From Leptasterias polaris (Eukaryota > Echinodermata > Asteroidea > Forcipulatida > Asteriidae), in assembly GCA_037783415.1 (NCBI GenBank), contig JAZGTN010000052.1, forward strand, positions 2,542,001-2,606,000: a stretch of DNA of 64,000 nt, given 5' to 3'. The position numbers were made by a program, and so were the translations under genes. Positions within the stretch are counted from its first letter, which is position 1. The number at the start of each line of letters is the position of its first letter. The notes beneath the pieces were generated by a model. It ran no database searches, had not been told where the DNA came from, and saw nothing but the letters and a program-made list of their open reading frames with translations. Shown here piece by piece: positions 29,707 through 41,700 of this stretch.

Positions 29707-32700
29707 GTAATCAAGCTGTCAATACGTCAATCGGACAACTCGACCTTAAAAATTAAAATTAAAAATTAAAGGCATTATTATAAGTTATAACCCATAAAAG
29801 ACCGATATTTAAAGGCATACTTCGGTCTCATTTAAAACGACCTTATGTACCACATGAAAGTTCTTAGTATGCTTTTCAATTTCAGAACCTTTTTGCAAAG
29901 AAAATTAATGTAGGTGCCCTGCCCCTGTCTCTCAGTGTCTGTTCCTCCTGAGTCTTGCTGTGACTGTTATAAAGTTTTATGATGAATTTCAAGTTAACGA
30001 GAAACCATGGAATAAAACAAAAGAGGTCAAAGGTCAACACATAACATGTACGCTTCCTAGAAGCCAGGGAAAAAAAGAAGAAAAACAATTTAAATTGCTT
30101 GCTCTCATGTTGTCTGGTCCCTGATTACATTACTAAATTGATGTACAATATGAATATGATGATTTTAGGAACCAGTCTGACTCTGATCCTCACTGATGAG
30201 TGCTGACCCTGCGAAAGAACGATGTTGACATTCAACATTGGTGCAGTTGTTCTCGCTTTGTGGGGAGGCGTGATCCTAATTGGTTGACACATCTGTAGGC
30301 AGGCTACAGTATTTGGTCTTTCGGGAAAGACCTATGGCTTTAAGTGAAATGGGACAACATCATCATCTTCCTTTACTGTGCAGAAACCTTCTCTGGAGTA
30401 TACTCGCACATGATTATGATGAAGCAAAGTTTTCTTTTAATCGAAAAAAACCTAGAATTTTTTTTAAATCGGTTTAGCTAATACTTTTATAAAATGAAAT
30501 TCCCAACAATAGCGCAGTACTGATTATTCTGAGCAGTATGTTTAAAATAATGGTATGTTTCAGAAAATTGCTCCAGCCAAAACCATTTGTTAAAAAGTAA
30601 CAGTTAAATAAAGAATACTAAGTTTCTTAGATTCCTTCTGCCAAATGAAAACCTATCAATATAACACATTTCGTTCCCATGTCATGATTGTAGGTGAACC
30701 TTTATGATCGCTCTTTGATGCCAGGGGATGCAGTACGACGCAACATGGGGGATTCACAGCGAGGAATCGTACGTGCTGTCAGTGTCTCTTGTCATCTCCA
30801 GGTGGTCCGTACTAAGCAAATGGTGTACGACGTGTGCAGCCAGGACCTGGAACACATTATGGTCAGTACAATTTAGAGACCTAGCCACTCCAAATACTCC
30901 AAAATCAATTCAATTCAAATCACTGTAACATTTATTTCCGTACTCACAATAATAAAATACAGAATCATTTGGGGGAAAAAATACAGAAGTGCAATACAAG
31001 CAAAGAGTAAACATGACCAATTTCAGTTATACTGAAAAAAATTAATGTATAGATGCTGTGACTGTGAGTAAGGAGGCTGTTCAAATAAGCAGAGGCTTGT
31101 GGGGAACAGCCCTAGATAGAACAAAAACAATGAGCAAAGACAACATAACAATACCAAAAATGCCAACAGAGGCCATGGTCTTCGCCGCCTCTGTTTAATT
31201 CCAGGCCTGCAAGTAAATACACTCTGTGGACCTTGTTTCAGTTGAGGTTGCTTCGGTCAAACTAGCAACAATTATTGGGAGCACCCTGCCGAGTAGGCCT
31301 ACATGTGTACTGTGCTAATCATCCAAGGCTGTTGGGTAAAACTAAACCATAGTATTTGTTTGTGTTCTTCTCTAACAGAAGTATACACCAAGCCGGCATG
31401 TCGTCATGGGATCTTGGGTTGGTGTCGTCAGAAACCTCTATGTGCAGCTGATTGTCTGTCTGAAAAATGGAGCCAGGTGATTAGTTTTTAATATTTCTCT
31501 TATTTCTCGTAATAACTACTTGAACTTTTAGACTCATAAGATGGCTACTTCAAGGTGAGAGCGACCCAATTCAACTGTCTTAAACAGTGTTACCCCCTTC
31601 ACAGTCAGTAAGGATGGGTATCATCCACTAGGAGCCTGGCTGGTAAAGCAGAATGCACTACCTTCCAAACTTTTAAAATTCCCAACAATAGCGCAGTACT
31701 GATTGTTCTGAGCAGTATGTTTAAAGTACTGGCATGTTTTAGAAAATTGCCCTGGAGCCAAAACCATTTGTGAAAAAGTATACTAGGAGCCTGGCTGGTA
31801 AAGCAGAATGCACTACATTCCCAACTTTTTTCTAAAGAAAGTATGGTTAAGTGCCTTGCTCAAGGGCACAAGTGTCATGACCGGGATTCGAACCCACACT
31901 CTGCTGCTGACAACACCAGACCTTGGGTTCTGGTGAATAGACTGCTCGGCCACGAAACGCCACAGTATTTATAAGGTGCAGCTTTTGACTATAAATTGAG
32001 CCATGAGTCTAACTGTAAAACCTATGTTGTATCTCTCCTTAGGTGTGCTCTATCAGACGACAGTGCATGTAGACTGACTGATGTTCATGACTACACAGAC
32101 GAGGTACACATTTTGTAACTATTATTGTCTATTGTTGTGAGTTTTGTTAAAGTAATACAAATAATGTTTCACAAATGGTTATTGATGAGTTGAGTCCGAG
32201 TCCAATGTCCAAGACGCTCAAGTTGCCAGTCCCAAGTATAGGTATAATCTGAGTAGGTCTAATTTATGTGTTGATTATTACTTGAGTCCGAGTTTATCTT
32301 ATCAAAGATGTGTCTTGATTAAGACTGGAGGAGTCTAGTCTGAATTTTGAATTGAAGCAAAGTGAAGGGGCAAGGCTGTTTTCATTTCTAAGGGCACTGC
32401 CACTGGAAAAATATCTGAAATATTCTGGAGAGATGCAGAGTCAAGGGGCAATATAGGCTATGGCCTCCATTTAATTCCAGGTCTATACCATGTCTGATAT
32501 GGATATGGGGGCGAAGGTACACCTCCCCCCCATTCATGGTGTTAAAGAATTAGCCGGGTTGGAGTAAGAGAAAGTAATAGTTGTATCATCGGCAAATAAA
32601 GTAAAAGAAAGAAGGGAAGAGGAAGAATGCAGATCATTGATATATAGCAAAAAAAGAAGAGGACCAAGAATAGAACCCTGGGGAACGCCATGCTTGATTT

Positions 32701-35700
32701 CTCGCCAAGAAGAGTTGTGATTTTTGAAGGAAGTGAACTGTTGCCTATTTGAAAGATAAGAAGAAAGCCATTTGAGAGCAACACCTCTTATGCCGTAAAA
32801 ACTAAGTTTGTCAAGGAGAATGGAGTGATCAATGGTGTCAAATGCTTTTGAAAGGTCAATAAATACACCGACTGAACTCATTTTATTATTGAGAGCAGTG
32901 GACACTTTATCAACAAATTGAGTAAGCGCCATGTCTGTGGAGTGATTTGCTCGAAAGCCGTACTGAGAGTCAGAAAGAAGATGGAAATGAGAGATGAAGT
33001 TAGTGAGTCTGTTACAGAAAAGTCTCTCAAGTATTTTTGAAAAGCAAGGCAGAATCGAGATGGGTCTGTAATTGCTAATATTATGTTTGTCACCATTTTT
33101 GAAGACAGGAATGACTTTAGCAACCTTCAGATTGGAAGGAAAAGAACCAGTGGTGAAAGTCAGGTTGAAGATGTAAGCAAGAGGGCGAGAAATAAAGGAA
33201 ATGACAGATTTAATCACAGAAAAGTTTATGCCATCAAATCCGCAGCTAGAGCTGCTTTTTAGATCATTGCTGATTTGAATGACTTCGAGGAAGTTAGTAG
33301 GAGTCAGAAAAAAGGCAAAGTTGTTCGGGTTGTGTCAGAAAGTCTGTGAAGTGTGAATCAGTACTGGGGATTTTATTAGCCAATGAAGCACCAATTTTAG
33401 AGAAATTTGTGTTAAAAGAGTTAGCGATATCAGGAGGATCTCGTAAAGTGTCGTCGCCGTTGGTAAATTCACAAGGGTCAGCCCTTTAAAACAATATTTT
33501 CCTCTTGTACAGAAGTACCCCCTTAAAATCATCTAAAGAATTCCTGAGATTTCAAGCACACAAAAAAGACACACTATAGGGGGGGGGGGGGGGTAACACC
33601 TTGGCCCATATCGAGCACCAAACGTCCGGGCCTGGTGTAGGTATCTGACTCTCTGTCTGTTTTTCCCTAGGACTCCGTTTTCAGCTGTGATGGCTTCTTT
33701 CCGGGTCAGGTTTTACGGGGACCAGCTACAACATTCAAGAACGCTATGTGGCTGAGTGGACAGCAGCCAATACTAAGCAGCAAAGCCAGCTTCACTGTAA
33801 CGGTGGAAGAGGTAGGGCTCTATTATCATCCAGATGGTCTATAACAACTTATTAATCCATATCCATACCCTATTAACCATGTGAAACCTTTCTGCTTCTT
33901 CTCACCCATACACTTTGACTTTACTGAGATGTAGAACAAAGAGCCTTTCCAACAGCTTTATTCCACTTAATGCATCTCTTTGGAACTGCTTGCTTGGTGC
34001 ATGTTTTCCTCCATCCTTCAATCTAGACTGTTTTAAGAGGAATATCGATTCCTACCTTTAGCTCCCCTGAGTTATTTTCACCTTCAATATTTGTCTTCTT
34101 GTAGCCCCTTACCATGGGTGGCGTTTAGCCTTGTTTTGGGCAAACATGCATTAAACAAAACATTAAAACCTTGAAGAATACATAAATGAGGCTATGCCAT
34201 CAGAAGCAGACTTGAAACTTTCCAGCAGATCACCTGATTTCCTCTTTGAAAAACACTTTACAAAGTTCACTATGCGTGACCAGTTCTTCTTTACTGCAAT
34301 TGCAACGTTACATACCTGCAGAAGGTAAAGCCAATATGCTAGACTGTTTGGCCACACACGCTCAAGCCTTAAGAAATCCCAATATTGTTCGGAGAAATAA
34401 AGACATTTTCATGTCTTTCATAGGTCAAGGTGACTGAACTTGAGGTACATTGGCAGACGAGGGGATTATGGAAGGATCCAGAATCGGACTGCACAGATCA
34501 GTATGACCTCCAGCCACCTCCGAGGAAAGTCACAGAGGAGATGCTGTCAAGGTACAAACAATTTGTTTTCTTGGAAGTCCGTCTCTGCAATGAAGCAAGA
34601 AAGTTCATGGGGAACTTACAAAAATTTTCTTGAATGTCAATTCATTAAACAAATTACATCTCCAGTTCACTTGCAGGCGTGATACTGTACGGAGGCAAAG
34701 GAGGCAACTGCCTCCATGCCCCGGGTCATCGCCTTGCTGCCCCCTGAAATGTTTTAGTAGAAATTTATGTTTCCCTTTTAAGGAAAAACTGCCTTTTCCT
34801 TACAAGAAACAAAGTATTAGCCTGCACTTGAGTATCAATTCATTATAAAGAAATCCACTCTCTGCAATGATCAAAAGGGCTTAAATAAAAAACGTGGATA
34901 ATTTTTTTTTAATACATCAAAATCCTGAAACAAATGTTTTTTTGATAAAGTTTTTGTTTTCTATTTGTCAAACAACCACTTTGGATACCACTGTTGATCA
35001 ATTTACTCCATTTACCTGGAGTTCCAAAATATGCAAAACCATTTTTATGAAATCCATACAAACTGCACACTATCAACCTCATAGTCCTAAGCCTACAATA
35101 TGAGCTTTGTAGAACTGTTATTGCCTTATGCAGATGACTGTCAAACATGCCCTAATCCTTCAAACTTATCAAAATCCTCCAGGTGATTTTGAAGGGTTTA
35201 ACAGTGGCAAATTGTGTAGTCGTTGTGCTGGAATTTACTCTTATGGTCTTCTCCACTAGGGTCAAGCCGCTGTCATACTTCATCGCAGCAAGTACGCAAA
35301 TCGGGGACAAGGTCATGTATAAAATCCAACCTGGAGATTTAGATTATCCTAGGCCAGTGGCAAGAGGGAACATCAACAGCTTCCTACAACCTCCAAGGCC
35401 AGAAGGAAGTCCTGAAGTAAATCCGGGAAAGACGAGTGAATCCGACTCCAAGAAACTGGATGCAGCAAGTGAGAGGGGTTCTGATGTATGTGAATCAAGT
35501 AGCCATCAAAGAGGGGAACAGGGACCTGATGATGATAAGGAGTGTTGTGACAAAACTGAGGAGATTGGTTGTGTCGCCATGGAGGCTAGCTGCAAGACTG
35601 AGGAAGCTTGCAGTGGGTCCATGGAACCTAGTAGCAGTGCCACAGAGAGTAGCAAAGCTAAAGAGTGTTCCACAGAGACAAGCATTGGTGCTGACAGTGG

Positions 35701-38700
35701 TACTAGAAGTGAAACCAAGGAACCTGGTAGCTGTACTAATGATATTATAAGCAGTACTCTGGACACTTCCAATGCTGTAAATATAGCAACTGATAATACA
35801 GCAATGGCTTCTGGGTGTGTTGGTGGAGACGGCAGTGGTGCCGTGGCGGGTAACAACTCTGAAGCTGAAGATTCTCCAAGGAAAGAAAATCTTGCTGATC
35901 TACTTGGATATGTAGATGAGTTTTTAGATAGCTTGGGTAAACTACAAGCTATTAAAGGTCAGTTATCGGAAAATATGAAGGAATTATCAGGAGCGGCTTG
36001 TGCAAATATAACTGAGAGTGCGGAGCAGAAGGCTTTATCGTGTCTACTTGGACTCTCCCAGCTGAGTGAATACCACCAGAGAATCGCAAAGCTGGACGGA
36101 ACAGACAACCAAGATGATCAAACGGGGCAGAGACCTCCACGGGAGATGAATGAAGGCTTACAGGAGCTACTAGCTCGGGCTGAACAGCCTCAAGGACATC
36201 TCTCTCAGGACGCGAGCCGTCTTCATGAGTTAAGGACATTGATGGAGAATTCCTCCAACGAGTCTACGCAGGATATCATCACTCAGGTCAGACATCTTCT
36301 CAAGTTGGCGGATGGACATCTTATTGCCAGTAGTAGCAAGGAGCTGGGCGATGCGGAGATGGATAAGTTCGGAGCAGCTGCCGGGAAGCCAACCAGCAGT
36401 AAAAGTTTACGGCGAGTCAGGGGAATGATGTCAAAGAATAGATACAAACGGAAATGTGACGAAGAGAAAGATGGGAGCAGATCTTCAGATGGGGAGGAAG
36501 TTGTCGAGGAGGATTCATCGGAGGGATCGGAGGACAGCGACGCGGCTAGTCAGACGGACTCCAATGCCTCCTCCAAGGGGGAGGGAAGACGTCATAAAGT
36601 TGTGTCGAGTCTCCTTCACAGACACACCAAGAAACAACATATGCGCTTGGCTCCTAAGCGAAGACCCCCTCCTAGGCCGCTAGAGGTTGGGGAAAGGGTA
36701 TGCGTGGAGGTCACCCACACGTGGACTCTTGCAGATGTCATGTGGCAGGTGAGACATCTTGCATCTTATTTCATAAAGTCTTTTGAGTATTTCTGTTTAA
36801 TCCTTTCAATCAGTCACCGGTTAGCCGCAATTTTTCCCCCAAACCTCGTGGGGGATAAAAATTTGCTAGAAATGTAGCCCTGTATGTAAGCTTTATAATG
36901 GTGTATAATGTTAACAGGTTTCTAAGAAGTAAACCAGTAGTTTTTGATAACCTGAATTTTTTTCCAAAAGGGTTGAATTTAAAGGGTTAATAACAGGAGG
37001 CCGGTAATTACACGGAAGCCCTGTAGGCCATGGCCTCTGTTGCCCTGGTCTTGGCCTCTGTTGCCCTGGTCTTGGCCTTGATGTCCTTTCAAAAGTTTCT
37101 CATAGACTTTATTTGAAAAAGGAAAAATGGCTTTACCCTCTCATTCAAAGATGAAATTCCAGGCCTGTAACAGAATTCATTGTTATCCAATAAAGTAACT
37201 ATAGAACTTCAGGTTGGTGGATTATTTTAACATTTTCACAACGTAGTGAACAAAACCAGAAGACAATGTTGGCAAGTCTAGCCTTACAGATGCCTAACAC
37301 TTGTCCTATATATTTGTGTATTTTTAAAACTATGTGTAATTATATGGAGTGTTCTGTTAATATTTAGCTTTGTTTTTGAATGAGCATATTCTTTCCAATC
37401 AGAAATTCTCCAAAAACATGTTATTTAAGTTTTTAAATTATTATTTCATTGTACATGTACAAATGAAGTTTACCAAAATGGATAATTGCTTTTTGGTAGA
37501 GAAACACCATAGCACTTACATAAATTTCTATTTATATTTGTCCATTCACAAAGAGATTTTATTTATTTGTGAATCTTTGAATCTTTCCACCATACCTTTA
37601 GGATGGGACGTTAGAAAGGGGTGTGGTTTCAGCCGACCTGGTCCCTGTCCACCAACTAGATGAGTTAGAGTTCTTCCCTGGAGATTTTGTCACCAAGAAT
37701 AACGGTAAAAAACGTTTCAGGTTTTCACAAAAGATGAGGGGAGTGGGGAGGGAGGTAGGTCGTTATTTGGGACTGAAATCAAGGGAAACCTTGAAAGCAA
37801 ACTTTATAAATCTCTCCATCCAGTTAACATTTGTGATTGTGGCTGGTTGTTGTTTAATGCCTAAATATCTGTGCCCAGTTTCATAGAGCTGCTTTAAAGG
37901 CACAAAAAGTAGCTAAGCACAACAAAGTTATGCTTACCAAAATAAGGTTACCAGCCAAAATACCACATTACATGTGCAGTCGGTGACTGGTGTCCTGCTT
38001 ATTTTCGCTAAGCAGAAAATGTTTTTGCAACATTTTTTGCCTAAGCAGCTCCATGAAATTGGGCCCAGAATGAGATCCAATTGTTACAGGATAAAGAAAA
38101 AGGAAATGACAGCTTCAAACTTTGTCAACCTTTTCCCCATGATTCACTGCGAAAATGGCCACTTTGGGACTAACAGTAGAGGGCGCACTATATTGTGAAA
38201 TGCTCGTTATTCAAGTCACAAACCTCATTCAGAGAATCAGATTTTTTGATATTTATGTTCACTGTATCGTGTGGCATTTCTCTGATGCCTTTTTTGTGTG
38301 TTATTTTTGATTTGCAGAGTCTCTGGAGAATGTGTACGGTCTGGTACGCAAGACCGATCACAAGGAGAGAACATGTCTTATACAGTGGATCATGAGACCA
38401 AACCAACAGTGCAATGTGTAGGTTAACCCTAACAACCATTAGAGGGAAAGTTTGGTTTTAAGAACTGTTCCATTGTTTTAATCCTGTCTTAATGTAGATA
38501 CATACAATAAAACTAACCTGTGGAAATTTCATTTAAAAAGGTGGTCACGTTTTTGAGATATCGCCAACATTCCGATTATGTCCACGCATAAAGAATAATC
38601 CGTAATTGGAATACACAATCTGAGAAATGAATCTGACAGTAACGTTTCTCATATTCCAATTTTGGGGTATAAAACTTGTTATCTTTTTCCATAACCACAT

Positions 38701-41700
38701 TACTTCATGGTGAAATGATTCTCAAAATGCTGTACTTCTAACCAAGTAAGTTGTTATTGCCACTAATTTTAAGAGTGATTACCAAACGTATACCTTCCCT
38801 ATAAATCATATCAGGGTTCTGCTTGATTTGGTACAGTAGCCTAAATGCACTCGATCTTAGCATGAGGCCAGTGAGGCCAGGCACGTCTGAACATTTGGTT
38901 GTTGAGTTATACTGTCTTTTTTATGGATTTTGTGACTGAGAAATATTTACATTATAAATAATGCTACACTTAAACAAAGCCAGGTTTTAATTCAGACTTA
39001 CTCCTTGTACTTTCCAAAAAAGTAGGGAAAAATCAAGACTTCAAAACATGTCAGCATTAACCTCTACTGCTTAATGAGCACTTTATCAATGAAATTTTGC
39101 CAAGTTAGTTTTAAGATGGGTAGGATTTGAAACCTTGCATGGCGGAGGAGATACTAATCTTGTAAGATTTGCAGTAACAGCATGTACATGAACAATCTCT
39201 CTTTCTCTGTGAGCTGTGGTGGTTAAACAAACATTTCGATCAGTATGCTCTAGTTGTCTTCAGGAGGACACATTTTAAGATGTACTTTTAAGAATTTTTT
39301 TTAATTTTTTTTTATAAGAGGCGATTTAGGATTATGCTCTCTGCCTTAAAAACAATGTCGCATCAGCCTTGCCTCTCTAGCAAATGAAGTATCATAAATT
39401 GTCTTTAATTATTCATAATTAAGACTACAGCAAATTAGATTTTGATGAAACATTTGGAAGACCAATATGATTCAGTTCTTTATTAGAACCCTATTCAATA
39501 ATGGTTCATGTGAAGAACGATTCCGATGAATCACATTCGGGAATAATCACTTGAGATCTACCACCATGCTAAGCCTCTATTCTTGCAAAACTGTATTTAA
39601 ATTTTTAGACCAACACCAGTCAACACTGAGGAAGTGAGCGTCTATGAGCTGACACCTCATCCAGATTTCACCTTCAACGTGGGGGACATTATTGTTAGAA
39701 TCGCCGACAGCCAGCGGGGAATTGCAACAATGAAGAAAGCAAAGTCCGACATCAAATTGAACTCTCCCAGTGCACCAATAGGCGCTAGTGGTACCCATAT
39801 AGGTGGACATGTACCCTTAGTAGATCAGCAAAGGATTGACTGTACACAAACAGGTGACTCAAACACCCATATAGGTAGCAATATATCCCAAATGAGTCAA
39901 CAAAATTCCCATATTGAAGACTGTGCTCGTACGGGTAATGCAGCTGCCGATACGCAAATGGGTAGTCATGTTACGCAAACAGCTACCCTTGCCAATGAAG
40001 GACTACTCGGTGTTATGTCGGACTCCTGTGCCCCTGACGTTAGTTGCCCAGACACCCCGAGGGACGATGCTGCATCTGGAGCAGACATAATGGATGTAGA
40101 ACATTTGAAAGAAAATCCATCCAATGAAACTACCAATATATCATCAGATCTTGATGCTACCACAACCAGCCTTCATTCTTGCCTAAGTGATTCATTAACA
40201 CCATCAACTAGTACATCTAACCCTCAGCTGCACATAACAGACTCTCCCGTTACACTACACCCTAAATCTCAAGGTTCTGTAACAGACCAAGAATCCGGAC
40301 AAGTAGAAACTTGTAAAGAGTTGACTCCTGATCGTGACTTGCCAAGTGTTGATCAAATGAACTTGGCTAATTTGAAGAATGACTCGGCCAAGCAAGCAGG
40401 GAGCTGTCCAACATTAGAATGTCAATCCTCGGACGCTCATGGCGATCAGGACGAAGGAGTGCCCTGTGCTGGTCAGGTAAGCATCACTCCAACTGAAAAA
40501 TGTCAAACATATTTGACAAGATTTCAAAGCAAGCCAAATATTTGTGGAAAATCAGTACAATCTGAAAGTTAGAAAAGAGGCTGCTTGCCAGCCTGGTTGC
40601 CCTATCCTGATTGATGCGGTCAGATTTGCGTAGAGGTATCTTGCCTTGCCTTCCACCTCTGAGACCCCGGTTTAAATCCAGCCAGGGGCACTATGTGGAT
40701 TGGGTTCTCAGTCCATACCTGATTTCGTGGGATTTCCCCGGAATAATTCTTAGGGGTTTTCCTCCCACATCTAAAACTGAAACTTCCTTCCTTGTCTTCT
40801 CTCCATTGGGTTCTTGGCTAGTATAGTGATTACATGTAAGTTCGCTTTTCTGAATGTCCTTGGCTTCACAACCAGAATTAGGTAATAAAAACATATGAAA
40901 TGAAATGAAAATGAAAAATGTAATCCAGCGTTTTGAAGCAAGTACTTTTTGTTCTCCCTATTTTCTTTTAGGTGAGATGGATTAACACCAGCGGGGAAAT
41001 TCATGTAGCCTGGGTAGATGGATCCGAGTGTGCTGTACTACCACAGGATCTGTACAAACTAGAGGAGGTTAGAAAAATGCAACGACTGTACAAGCTGAGA
41101 TTAATTGAAGACTTGACGTTTCAAGCAGTCTACTCTGCATGTCTTCTTCCTTTCTCCCGAAGATGAGCAGAGCACACTGTCTAAAATATCAAGACTTAAC
41201 TTGATCTCAATCCTGGTTCTTCTCAGAACTGTACTTCTTCCCAAAAGAAAGTCAACTCACATGCTTTTTACCCGTAAATGCTTCCTACACCATGCACGTG
41301 TTTTAAATTTTGCTCATGTACACCGGGCGCAGTTTACACTTGACGGCAGGCTTGAGGCCAGTGATCATAGCATTGGGCCAGTAAACTTACGACTGGAAAT
41401 GTCCGATGGTCTTGCGTTTTTGTTCATAAATCTCTTCCAGTTCTGTTGAGTATTAAAAAATACTTACCAATTATACAAATGAGATATATCTTCTGTAGGT
41501 ATTTGTTTTTTTCTCATTTAATTCTGGTCTTGTTACAAAAATTCTGGTCCAGTAAACATTTTGAGCTAAAAGTCTTATGGTCTTTTGGATTTTTTCCCCC
41601 AAATTCGAGCCTTGTACGTGTGAGTCCGCCTTGTGTTTTTCATCTTTGGAAGAATAAACTACCGTTGATTGACATAAAGGGGACTCTTACTTACCTATAT

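Noticed and set aside
32878..33532. Additional minus-strand frames near the reverse transcriptase
   Set aside because: Alternate frames or frameshifted remains of the same LINE, not separate genes.
35506..35856. Minus-strand frame in UBE2O exon 7 with Leu/Ser/Pro-rich sequence
   Set aside because: Antisense shadow of the Ser/Thr-rich coding exon.
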